Assembly (NCBI RefSeq): GCF_000427905.1
Contig: NZ_ATYX01000007.1
Coordinates: 186,001-250,000, forward strand
From: Thermocrispum agreste DSM 44070
GTDB taxonomy: Bacteria > Actinomycetota > Actinomycetes > Mycobacteriales > Pseudonocardiaceae
Direction: 5' to 3'
DNA: 64,000 nt
The position numbers and the translations under genes were made by a program. The notes under the pieces were generated by a model, which saw only the letters and a program-made list of their open reading frames with translations, was not told the origin of the DNA and did not search any database. Every line of letters starts with the position of its first letter. Position 1 is the first letter of the stretch. This document shows, one piece after another, positions 43,067-52,019 of the stretch.

Positions 43067-44536
43067 CTACTTCACGGCGATGGCGATGTACTTGGTCTCC
43101 AGGAACTCGTCGATACCCACCGTGCCGCCTTCGCGGCCGATGCCCGATTGCTTCACACCGCCGAACGGGGCCGCCGGATTGGACACGATGCCCTGGTTCA
43201 GCCCGACCATGCCGGTCTCCAGCGCCTCGCACACCCGCAGCGCGCGGTCGATGTCTTGGGTGAACACGTAGCTGACCAAACCGTACTCGGTGTCGTTGGC
43301 CTTGGCGACGACCTCTTCCTCGGTGTCGAAAACGTGGATCGGGGCGACCGGGCCGAAGATCTCCTCGCGCGCCAGCCGCGCCCCCTGCGGCACGTCGGAC
43401 AGCACCGTCGGCGGGTAGAAGTGCCCGGGCCCGTCCAGCGGCGCCCCGCCGGTCAGCACCTTCGCGCCGCGCTCGACCGCATCAGCCACCAGCATGTCGA
43501 CCTTCTCCACCGCGGCTTCGTCGACCAGCGGGCCGATCACCACGCCCTCCTCGGTGCCGCGGCCGATCGGCTGCGCCGCCATCCGCTCGGTGAGCCGCCG
43601 CGCGAACTCGTCGGCGACCCCGCGCTGCACGTAGAACCGGTTGGCCGCGGTGCAGGCCTCGCCGATGTTGCGCAGCTTCGCCAGCATTGCGCCTTCCACC
43701 GCGGTGTCCAGGTCCGCGTCGTCGAAGACGATGAACGGTGCGTTGCCGCCCAGCTCCATCGAGGTGCGCAGCACCTTGTCGGCACACTGCTCGAGCAGCT
43801 TCCGCCCGACCTCCGTCGAGCCGGTGAACGACAGCTTGCGCGCCCGGCCGTCCCGGATCAGCGGTTCCATCACACCGCCCGCGTCACTGGTCGTCACCAC
43901 GTTCACCACGCCGTCCGGCAGCCCGGCCTCGGCGAGGATCTCGGCCAGCGCCAGCATCGACAACGGCGTCTGTTCGGCCGGCTTGATCACCGACGTGCAC
44001 CCCGCGGCGATGGCCGGGCCCAGCTTGCGGGTGCCCATGGCCATCGGGAAGTTCCACGGCGTGATCAGCAGCGCCGGGCCGACCGGCTGGCGATGGATCA
44101 GGAACCGGCCCTTGCCGTTCGGCGCCACCGCATACCCGCCCTCGATCCGCACGGCTTCCTCGGAGAACCACCGGAAGAACTCGGCGGCGTATGCGACCTC
44201 GGCGCGCGACTCGACCAGCGGCTTGCCCATCTCCAGCGTCATCAACAGCGCCAGCTCCTCGGTGCGGTCGATGATCAGCTGGAACGCCCGGCGCAAGATC
44301 TCGCCCCGCTCGCGCGGCGGGTACTTGGCCCACGACGGCTGCGCGGCGACCGCGGCATCCAGCGCCGCCATGCCGTCCTCCGGAGCAGCATCCGCGACTT
44401 CGCACAAGACCTTGCCGGTGGACGGGTCGTGCACCGGCATCGTCCTGCCACCGGTGGCCTTGCGCCACTGTCCACCGATGAACAGGTCCTTCGCGACGTT
44501 GTCGACGACAGCGGACTCGGTGGGTGCTGCGGTCAT
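43067..44536 (-). CDS. gabD: NAD(P)-dependent aldehyde dehydrogenase (succinate-semialdehyde dehydrogenase type)
   Basis: 489 aa. Catalytic Cys295 in IGEACTAANRF and Glu261 in MELGGNAPF; ITPWNFPMAM and GSTEVGRKL bind the cofactor. The sequence pattern is closest to GabD-type succinate-semialdehyde dehydrogenases, although such enzymes also oxidise other semialdehydes and benzaldehyde. AGGAGT precedes the ATG. It is divergent from an aminotransferase gene across a GntR-type operator, so the two may act in series: amino acid to semialdehyde to dicarboxylate. Gene symbol is by family resemblance. Confidence 0.85.
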   Translation of the reverse strand: MTAAPTESAVVDNVAKDLFIGGQWRKATGGRTMPVHDPSTGKVLCEVADAAPEDGMAALDAAVAAQPSWAKYPPRERGEILRRAFQLIIDRTEELALLMTLEMGKPLVESRAEVAYAAEFFRWFSEEAVRIEGGYAVAPNGKGRFLIHRQPVGPALLITPWNFPMAMGTRKLGPAIAAGCTSVIKPAEQTPLSMLALAEILAEAGLPDGVVNVVTTSDAGGVMEPLIRDGRARKLSFTGSTEVGRKLLEQCADKVLRTSMELGGNAPFIVFDDADLDTAVEGAMLAKLRNIGEACTAANRFYVQRGVADEFARRLTERMAAQPIGRGTEEGVVIGPLVDEAAVEKVDMLVADAVERGAKVLTGGAPLDGPGHFYPPTVLSDVPQGARLAREEIFGPVAPIHVFDTEEEVVAKANDTEYGLVSYVFTQDIDRALRVCEALETGMVGLNQGIVSNPAAPFGGVKQSGIGREGGTVGIDEFLETKYIAIAVK

Positions 44537-44641
44537 GACTACTCCTGCCAGGACGGCCGGGTTCACCGGCTGGTGTTCCACTGCCCCGTGCCTCCGATCG
44601 GGCCACTTGCTTCCGGGGCGCGCGACAGTCATGCTAGGGAC

Positions 44642-44653
44642 ATTGTCGACAAT
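44642..44653. promoter_or_regulatory. GntR/FCD-type operator ATTGTCGACAAT
   Basis: Perfect palindrome in the 176 bp divergent space between aldehyde dehydrogenase and aminotransferase, followed by an extra half-site TCGACAA. It matches the palindrome at 40905-40918 except for the central base pair, which points to one regulator, the GntR at 41666, for both promoter regions. Confidence 0.75.
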
Positions 44654-44712
44654 CGACAAGAGCCGGAAGACCTGTCGACGGGCGATCCCCACAACGAACC
44701 AGGAGCACCTCC

Positions 44713-45966
44713 GTGTCCGAGCTTTCACCGCTGCTCAAGCAGGCAACACCGGTCGTCGTGGACCACGGCGAAGGTGTGTACCTGTACGACACCGACGGCA
44801 CTCGTCATCTGGACTTCACGTCCGGCATCGGCGTCACCAGCACGGGCCACTGCCACCCGAAAGTCGTGGCCGCGGCCCAGGAACAGATCGGCAAGATCAT
44901 CCACGCGCAGTACACCACCGTGATGCACCGGCCGTTGATGGAACTCGCCGAGCGCCTCGGGGAGGTGCTGCCCAGCGGCCTGGACACGCTGTTCTTCGTC
45001 AACTCGGGATCCGAGGCGGTGGAAGCCGCGCTGCGCCTGGCCCGCCAGGCGACCGGCCGGCCGAACGTGATCGCCTTCCACGGCGGCTTCCACGGCCGCA
45101 CCGTCGCCGCGGCCTCGATGACGACCAGCGGCACGAAGTTCCGCTCCGGCTTCGCCCCGCTGATGGCGGGCGTGCACTTCGCACCGTTCCCCTACGCCTT
45201 CCACTACGGCTGGGACGAGGCCACCGCCACCAGGTTCGCCCTGCGCGAGCTGGACTACGTGCTGCAGAGCATGTCCTCCCCCGCCGACACAGCGGCGATG
45301 ATCGTCGAGCCGGTTCTCGGCGAGGGCGGCTACGTCCCGGCCAACGCCGAGTTCATGGCCGGCCTGCGGCAGCGCTGCGACGACCACGGCATCCTGCTGA
45401 TCGTCGACGAGGTACAGACCGGCTTCGGCCGGACCGGGAAGTTCTGGGGACACGAGCACTTCGGCGTCCGCCCGGACATCGTCATCACCGCCAAGGGCCT
45501 GGCGAGCGGCTTCCCGCTGTCGGCCATCGCCGCGTCCCGCGAGCTGATGAGCAAGGCATGGCCCGGCTCCCAGGGCGGCACTTACGGCGGCAACGCCGTC
45601 GCCTGCGCCGCCGCGCTCGCCACGCTGGATGTCATCCACGAGGAAGACCTCGTCGCCAACGCGGCCGAGCAGGGCAGGCGCTTGCTGGACGGCGCCCGCG
45701 CCGTTGCCGACAAGACGCCCGCGATCGGCGACGTGCGCGGCCTCGGCCTGATGGTCGGCTCGGAATTCGTCACGCCCGACGGCGAGCCGGACGGCAAGAC
45801 CTCAGCCGCCGCGCAGCAGCTCGCCGCCAAGAAGGGCCTGCTGCTGCTCACCTGCGGGGCATGGGGCCAGGTGGTCCGGATGATCCCCGCACTGGTGGTG
45901 AACGGCGAGCAGATCGACGAGGCGCTGAGCATCTGGCAGGACGTCGTCGCCGAGGTGACGGCGTGA
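44713..45966 (+). CDS. Class III PLP-dependent aminotransferase (4-aminobutyrate type)
   Basis: 417 aa. PLP Lys261 in ITAKGLASGFPLSA, Asp232 in LIVDEVQTGFGRTG and the phosphate-binding NSGSEAVEAALRLAR (about residues 97-111). Class III enzymes transfer an omega-amino group (GABA, ornithine, beta-alanine and similar) to a 2-oxoacid. GTG start. It is divergent from the semialdehyde dehydrogenase and coupled by overlap to a DUF3830 gene. The pairing supports transamination of a short omega-amino acid, but the exact amine is unknown. Confidence 0.9.
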   Translation: MSELSPLLKQATPVVVDHGEGVYLYDTDGTRHLDFTSGIGVTSTGHCHPKVVAAAQEQIGKIIHAQYTTVMHRPLMELAERLGEVLPSGLDTLFFVNSGSEAVEAALRLARQATGRPNVIAFHGGFHGRTVAAASMTTSGTKFRSGFAPLMAGVHFAPFPYAFHYGWDEATATRFALRELDYVLQSMSSPADTAAMIVEPVLGEGGYVPANAEFMAGLRQRCDDHGILLIVDEVQTGFGRTGKFWGHEHFGVRPDIVITAKGLASGFPLSAIAASRELMSKAWPGSQGGTYGGNAVACAAALATLDVIHEEDLVANAAEQGRRLLDGARAVADKTPAIGDVRGLGLMVGSEFVTPDGEPDGKTSAAAQQLAAKKGLLLLTCGAWGQVVRMIPALVVNGEQIDEALSIWQDVVAEVTA

Positions 45967-46463
45967 CCAGGTACATCACCATCAGCCTGGACAAACGCGG
46001 CGTCAACTGCCGCGCGGCGTTGCTGGACCACGAAGCCCCGCGGACTTGCGAGGCGGTGTGGAACGCGCTGCCGCAAAGCGGGCAGGCCTACCACGCCAAG
46101 TACGCCCGCAACGAGGTCTACACGCTGGTCAAGCCGTTCGCCGATCCACCGCCCGGCCGGGAGAACCCGACCGTCACCCCCATCCCAGGGGACGTGGTGT
46201 ATTTCGGGTTCGAGCCGTGGGAGATCGGCAACCCGGCCTACGGCTACGACGCCGGCAGTGCGGCGCACAACGCCGAAGGAGCCACCGACCTGGCGATCTT
46301 CTACGGCCGCAACAACCTGCTGCTCAACGGCGACGTCGGCTGGGTTCCCGGCAATGTTTTCGCCACCATCGTCGAAGGACTGGACGAGATGGCCGCGGCC
46401 GCCCAGGACCTCTGGCTGCGCGGCGTGGAAGGAGAAACCCTGTCGTTCCGGCGCGCCGAGTGA
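45963..46463 (+). CDS. DUF3830-family protein (cyclophilin-like fold)
   Basis: 166 aa. GTG overlaps the aminotransferase stop (GTGA). The segments VWNALPQSGQAYHAKYARNE, PIPGDVVYFGFEPWEI and AIFYGRNNLLLNGDVGWVPG are the conserved parts of DUF3830, a cyclophilin-like beta-barrel of unknown function. Family members are often encoded with amidases or amide-utilising genes, so a role in binding or processing an amide or cyclic substrate of this pathway is possible but unproven. Confidence 0.85.
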   Translation: MTRYITISLDKRGVNCRAALLDHEAPRTCEAVWNALPQSGQAYHAKYARNEVYTLVKPFADPPPGRENPTVTPIPGDVVYFGFEPWEIGNPAYGYDAGSAAHNAEGATDLAIFYGRNNLLLNGDVGWVPGNVFATIVEGLDEMAAAAQDLWLRGVEGETLSFRRAE

Positions 46464-46479
46464 TCACCAGGCGGGCCGT

Positions 46480-46489
46480 CTTGTACAAG
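46480..46489. promoter_or_regulatory. Palindrome CTTGTACAAG upstream of the FAD-dehydrogenase gene
   Basis: Perfect 10 bp palindrome followed by TGAACAAG, 17 bp after the DUF3830 stop and about 94 bp before the FAD-linked gene. It shares TTGT and ACAA half-sites with the GntR-type operators but without the 2 bp spacer. A binding site is possible. Confidence 0.4.
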
Positions 46490-46508
46490 TGAACAAGTTT
46501 CATCTTCC

Positions 46509-46547
46509 GCGGGATGCCCCCGGCCGCTAGGGTCGGGGGCATCCCGC
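46509..46547. terminator. Perfect 14-bp-arm hairpin ahead of the FAD-dehydrogenase gene
   Basis: GCGGGATGCCCCCG (46509-46522) pairs with CGGGGGCATCCCGC (46534-46547) over an 11 nt loop. It could terminate the aminotransferase-DUF3830 transcript. The loop itself contains GCTAGGGT, which looks like a -10 element for the next gene, so the hairpin may instead belong to that promoter region or 5' leader. Confidence 0.65.
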
Positions 46548-46582
46548 GCTCACAGCCTGCGAGAAGGACGAGGTGGTTCGTG

Positions 46583-47995
46583 GTGTCCAGCACGATCGAG
46601 ACCGACGCCAAGGCCCGGCTGGCGGAGGTCGTGGGGGCAGACAACTTGCTGACCGGCGACGACGTCGGCGAGGACTACGGGCACGACGAGACGCTGCAGG
46701 TCGAGCCGGCCAAGCCGGCCTACGTGGCCAAGCCCGGCACGGCGGAGGAAGTCGCCAAGCTGCTGGCCACGGCCACGGAACTGCGCATCCCCGTGACCGC
46801 ACGTGGGTCGGCCACCGGGCTGAGTGCGGCCGCCCGGCCGGTGGACGGCGGTTTGGTGATCTCGTTCGAGCGCATGAACCGGGTGCTGGAGGTGGATCCG
46901 GTCAATCACGTGGCCGTGGTGCAGCCCGGGGTCACGCTGGACGAGCTGGACAAGGCCACCGCCGATCACGGCCTGGCCTACATGGTCTACCCCGGCGAGC
47001 AGTCCGCATCGGTCGGCGGCAACGTGGGCACCAACGCCGGCGGCATGCGCGCGGTGAAGTACGGCGTGGCCAGGCACAACATCCTCGGCCTGCAGGCGGC
47101 GCTGCCGACCGGCGAGCTGATCCGCACCGGCGGCCGGATCGCCAAGGTCTCCACCGGTTACGACCTGACGCAGCTCATCGTCGGCTCGGAAGGCAGCCTG
47201 GCGCTGGCCACCGAGGTGATCGTGAAGCTGGTGCCGCGCCTGCCGCACAGCGCGACCGTGCTGGCGCCGTTCACCGAGTTCACCGAGGTGGTCGCTGCCG
47301 TGCCGAAGGTGATCGGCAGTGGCTTGGCGCCGTACATCCTGGAGTACATCGACAACCTGACGATGGCGGCGATCACGCACACCTCGCAGCTGGAGCTCGG
47401 CATCCCGGACGACGTGCGGGACAAGGCCCAGGCCTATCTGGTGGTGGCGCTGGAGAACCGCGAGCAGGAGCGGCTGGACGGCGACGTGCAGGCGGTCGCC
47501 GAACTGCTGACCGGGCTCGGCGCGATGGATTGCTACGTGCTCGACGGATCCTCCGCGCGCAAGCTGATCCAGGCGCGCGAACACGCGTTCTGGACGGCCA
47601 AGGCCGCGGGCGCCCACGACGTGATCGATGTCGTGGTGCCGCGCTCGGCGATGCCGGAATTCCTCACCCGCGCCAGGGAGCTGGCCGCGCAGAACCAGTC
47701 CGGGGTGGTGGGCTGCGGTCACGCCGGGGACGGCAACGTGCACCTGGCGGTGTTCCAGGCCGACCCGATCAAGCGGGCCGAGCTGCTGTCGGCGATCTTC
47801 GCCGAGGGCGTGCGGCTCGGCGGGGCGATCTCCGGCGAGCACGGCATCGGCCGCGCCAAGCGTGGCTACTTCCAAGCGCTGGAGGACCCGGCCAAGATCG
47901 AGCTCATGCGGCGGATCAAGCAAGCGTTCGACCCGGCAGGGATCCTCAACCCCGGCGTGCTGTTCGACCCGATCGCACCGTCCGCCGACCAGTGA
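46583..47995 (+). CDS. FAD-linked D-2-hydroxyacid dehydrogenase (GlcD/D-lactate dehydrogenase type)
   Basis: 470 aa. FAD-binding type 4 (PCMH) domain at about residues 40-215 with PVTARGSATGLSAAA and YPGEQSASVGGNVGTNAGG; the C-terminal cap has GHAGDGNVHLAVF (metal-binding His residues) and GEHGIGRAKR. Enzymes of this group oxidise D-lactate, glycolate, D-mandelate or D-2-hydroxyglutarate to 2-oxoacids and pass electrons to the respiratory chain. Two tandem GTG codons can start it (46580 or 46583). It lies 47 bp before the TPP-enzyme gene, a likely operon in which the 2-oxoacid product is decarboxylated next. Confidence 0.9.
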   Translation: MSSTIETDAKARLAEVVGADNLLTGDDVGEDYGHDETLQVEPAKPAYVAKPGTAEEVAKLLATATELRIPVTARGSATGLSAAARPVDGGLVISFERMNRVLEVDPVNHVAVVQPGVTLDELDKATADHGLAYMVYPGEQSASVGGNVGTNAGGMRAVKYGVARHNILGLQAALPTGELIRTGGRIAKVSTGYDLTQLIVGSEGSLALATEVIVKLVPRLPHSATVLAPFTEFTEVVAAVPKVIGSGLAPYILEYIDNLTMAAITHTSQLELGIPDDVRDKAQAYLVVALENREQERLDGDVQAVAELLTGLGAMDCYVLDGSSARKLIQAREHAFWTAKAAGAHDVIDVVVPRSAMPEFLTRARELAAQNQSGVVGCGHAGDGNVHLAVFQADPIKRAELLSAIFAEGVRLGGAISGEHGIGRAKRGYFQALEDPAKIELMRRIKQAFDPAGILNPGVLFDPIAPSADQ

Positions 47996-48042
47996 GCGAC
48001 ACCGACCAGCACCACCAGCACTGAGCACTGAAGGAGCAGCGA

Positions 48043-49605
48043 GTGAGCGAGCTCAATGGCGCGCAAGCCCTCATCCGCACCCTGGCCGGCGCGGGCGTGG
48101 AGGTGTGTTTCGGCAACCCGGGAACGTCGGAGATGCATTTCGTTGCGGCGCTGGACTCGGTGCCGGAGATGCGCGGCGTGCTCGGCCTGTTCGAAGGCGT
48201 GGTGACCGGCGCGGCCGACGGTTACGCACGGATCGCGGGCAAGCCGGCAGCGACGTTGCTGCACCTCGGCCCCGGCATGGTCAACGGCCTGGCGAACATG
48301 CACAACGCCCGGCGGGCGTTCACCCCGGTGGTCAACGTCATCGGTGATCACGCGACCTACCACAAGCAGTACGACGCACCGCTGGAGTCGGAGATCGAGC
48401 CGCTGGCCGAATGGCTGCACGGGTGGACCCGCAGGGTGAAGCACCCGTCGGACATCGGCGCGGACGCCGCCACCGCCGTCGCCGCGGCGCAGGATCCGCC
48501 TGGCAGGCACGCGAACCTCATCCTGCCCGCGGACGTCTCGTGGGGTGAGGGCGGCCAGGTCGCGGATCCCGTTCCGCCACGCAGTCGCAAACCGGTCGAC
48601 GACGACGTCGTCGCGCAGATCGCCGGCGTTCTCGCCTCCGGGGAACCGGCCGCCCTGCTCATCGGTGGCCCGGCCTGCGACCCCGACGGCCTGCGGGCCA
48701 CGAGCCGGATCGCGGCCGGCACCGGCGCGAAGGCGTTCGTGGAGACCTTCCCCGCGCGCCTGGAGCGCGGCGCGGGCCTGCCGACCATCGAACGGCTCGG
48801 CTACCTGGCCGAACAGGTGCAGTACCAGCTGACCGGGATCAAGCATCTGATCGTCGCGGGAACCCAGGCACCGGTGTCCTTCTTCGCCTACCCCGGCAAA
48901 CCGAGCGACCTGGTGCCCGAGGACGCGACGGTGCACGTGCTGGCCACCCGCGAGCAGGACGTGGTCGGCGCGTTGGCGGCGCTGGCCGACCGGGCGGCGC
49001 CGGACGCCGAGCCGCAGCCGGCCGAGGCCAGGCGGCCCGAGCTGCCCAGCGGCGAGCTCACCCCGCAGAACTGGGTCGACGTCGTCGGCGCGCTGCTGCC
49101 GGAAGGCGCGATCATCTCCGACGAGGCGAACACCTCCGGCGTGCTGTTGCCGATGGCCACGGCAGGTGCACCGCAGCACACCGTGCTGACGCTGACCGGC
49201 GGCGCGATCGGCCAGGGCATGCCGGTGGCCACCGGTGCGGCCATCGCGGCGCCCGATCGGCCGGTGCTCAACCTGGAGGCCGACGGCAGCGCCATGTACA
49301 CGATCTCCGCGCTGTGGACGCAGGCCCGCGAGAGCCTGAACGTCACCACCGTGGTGCTGAACAACGCCGCCTACGCGATCCTGCGCATGGAGATGCAGCG
49401 GACCGGGGCGGACTTGTCCGGCCCGGCGGCCAAGGCGCTGCTGGATCTGTCCCGGCCGACGATGGATTTCGCCAAGATCGCCGAAGGCATGGGGGTTCCG
49501 GCCACCCGCGCAACCACATGCGAGGAATTGGCCGACGCGCTGCGCCGGGCGTTCGACGAGCCCGGCCCGCACCTCATCGACGCGGTCGTCCCGCCGTTGC
49601 TGTGA
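48043..49605 (+). CDS. TPP-dependent enzyme (acetolactate-synthase/benzoylformate-decarboxylase-like)
   Basis: 520 aa. Pyr domain with FGNPGTSEMHF (about residues 22-32), the TPP-activating Glu in GLFEGVVTGAADGYA and His in LLHLGPGM; central domain; PP domain with EADGSAMYTISALWTQ, the Mg/TPP motif ending VVLNNAAYAIL. The His in LLHLGPG lines up with the active-site His of benzoylformate decarboxylase, while the usual Ser of GNPGS is Thr. It is annotated in many genomes as acetolactate synthase large subunit, but it has no small subunit nearby and follows a 2-hydroxyacid dehydrogenase, so a 2-oxoacid decarboxylase role is favoured. GTG start. Confidence 0.85.
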   Translation: MSELNGAQALIRTLAGAGVEVCFGNPGTSEMHFVAALDSVPEMRGVLGLFEGVVTGAADGYARIAGKPAATLLHLGPGMVNGLANMHNARRAFTPVVNVIGDHATYHKQYDAPLESEIEPLAEWLHGWTRRVKHPSDIGADAATAVAAAQDPPGRHANLILPADVSWGEGGQVADPVPPRSRKPVDDDVVAQIAGVLASGEPAALLIGGPACDPDGLRATSRIAAGTGAKAFVETFPARLERGAGLPTIERLGYLAEQVQYQLTGIKHLIVAGTQAPVSFFAYPGKPSDLVPEDATVHVLATREQDVVGALAALADRAAPDAEPQPAEARRPELPSGELTPQNWVDVVGALLPEGAIISDEANTSGVLLPMATAGAPQHTVLTLTGGAIGQGMPVATGAAIAAPDRPVLNLEADGSAMYTISALWTQARESLNVTTVVLNNAAYAILRMEMQRTGADLSGPAAKALLDLSRPTMDFAKIAEGMGVPATRATTCEELADALRRAFDEPGPHLIDAVVPPLL

Positions 49606-49681
49606 CGCGCCAGCTGCCCCCGATGGTGGCCGGACCGACGGCTCGGTTGGCGCCCGGGCTCCGGCCTGACTGACTTGCGGC

Positions 49682-49765
49682 TGCATTGCGGCCCGGCTTG
49701 AGCTGGAGCTTCACTGCGGCCCGGCTTGAGCCGGAACTTCACTGCGGCCCGGGACTGCGCCTGAC
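49682..49765. repeat. 28-bp tandem repeat, 3 copies
   Basis: Units at 49682, 49710 and 49738 share the core TTCACTGCGGCCCGGCTTGA; the third diverges after CCCGG. They begin 77 bp after the TPP-enzyme stop. Confidence 0.85.
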
Positions 49766-50324
49766 CGGACTGCTGCTGTTCACCACGGCCCGGATCGGCC
49801 GCGGTCCTGACCGCGGCTCGGCCGTGCCCCGGGCGCACGGCTCGGCCGACGTCACCGCGGTCAGGAGAAGCGGAAGGGCGGCCGTGCCCGGGCACACGGC
49901 TCAGCTGACGCTGTCGCCGGACTCATGGCCCCGGCTACCACGAGAGCGGCCACGAGGGTGTGTCCATCCAAACCGTGCGCGTCCATCCGAAACGTCGCCC
50001 GTGTTCCGGCCATTGCCGGACGAGCGCGTTCGCTTGCCGGCGTGCCGCACCTGCGGGCACGCCGGCACCCCATGAGGTGGTTGGCGCGTGAGACGATCTC
50101 GTATCCAACCTGACCGACTGATCATTGAAACGCTCATGGTCTTGCCGCAGACGTCGCCCCGGAGGCCAATCGCTGCTCTCTCGGCTGGCCCCGACCATGG
50201 TCCGTCGACACCCGGTCTGACGGGCGGGCTGGACAAGCCACGGCACATGCGGGGCCACGGGCCGGCGTGCGGCACCGGGGCATTGGCCGCACGGCTTGAC
50301 GACACCCGGCACCGCCGGTCGACC

Positions 50325-50420
50325 CGACCACACCGGCACAGTCAGCCGATCAGCCCCGACCACACCGGCAGGTCACCCGGCCCGGCTCCGACCACACCGC
50401 CAGGTCACCCGGCCCGGCTC
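50325..50420. repeat. 32-bp tandem repeat, 3 copies
   Basis: Units at 50325, 50357 and 50389 all begin CGACCACACCG(G/C)CA. The last two are almost identical and continue GGTCACCCGGCCCGGCTC; the first is diverged in its second half. The array ends 4 bp before the P450 stop codon. Confidence 0.85.
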
Positions 50421-50424
50421 CCGG

Positions 50425-51639
<1,215 letters not shown>

Positions 51640-51650
51640 CCACTCCTCCT

Positions 51651-51962
51651 TCAGGCCGGTTGGGCGTATGCGAGCCGATCGTCGGCGAGCACCGGGTGCT
51701 CGGCGAAGGCGTCGAGCAGCGCACGCAGCTCCTTGTTCCGCCGGGCCGCCTCCGCCGCAGGTGCCGCGGAGTAGTCGCTGTAGGCCGCAACGGCAGTCAG
51801 CCATCGGCGCCGGGCATCCAGCAGGAAATCGCCGACTCCGCCGTACTCCGCATCGATGGCGCGGCGCCACTTCGTGAGCGCCGCGGCGCCGTGTCGCGCG
51901 ACGTCCGAGGCCACGTCATAGACCAGCTGGTACCTGCGGTGTGTCCGCTGCCAACCCGACAT
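51651..51962 (-). CDS. Small hypothetical protein upstream of the P450
   Basis: 103 aa, mostly helical, rich in Ala and Arg. It contains TKWRRAIDAEYGGVGDFLLD and AAYSDYSAAPAAEAARRNKE. No cofactor motif, no signal peptide, no Cys pattern of a ferredoxin. It is the first gene of the P450 operon (11 bp to the P450 start), so it may be an accessory factor. I do not recognise the family. Confidence 0.65.
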   Translation of the reverse strand: MSGWQRTHRRYQLVYDVASDVARHGAAALTKWRRAIDAEYGGVGDFLLDARRRWLTAVAAYSDYSAAPAAEAARRNKELRALLDAFAEHPVLADDRLAYAQPA

Positions 51963-51985
51963 GGCGCTCACCTACTTGCTGAATC

Positions 51986-52013
51986 TCACATACTCGGTGT
52001 ATGTGACTATACT
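51986..52013 (+). promoter_or_regulatory. TetR operator palindrome and leaderless promoter
   Basis: TCACATAC (51986-51993) and GTATGTGA (51999-52006) form perfect 8 bp arms around TCGGT. TATACT at 52008-52013, a near-perfect -10 element, follows at once and sits 6 bp before the ATG of the TetR gene, so that mRNA is probably leaderless. The palindrome would cover the -35/-10 region and also block the divergent P450 operon. Confidence 0.75.
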
Positions 52014-52019
52014 CGACGT

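Larger units (their letters stand above)
49606..50424. other. Gene-free spacer between TPP-enzyme and P450 genes, with two minisatellites
   Basis: 819 bp with no frame of good codon bias. It holds a 28-bp repeat near its left end and a 32-bp repeat at its right end (given separately). The middle contains palindromic CGGCCGTGCCCGGGCACACGG-like GC-rich text without a clear terminator. Confidence 0.5.

Noticed and set aside
38531-49605. Ectoine or hydroxyectoine utilisation cluster
   Set aside because: The racemase-like enzyme (EutA-like), aminotransferase and semialdehyde dehydrogenase fit, but the ectoine hydrolase, deacetylase and EutB/EutC-type enzymes are absent from the window.
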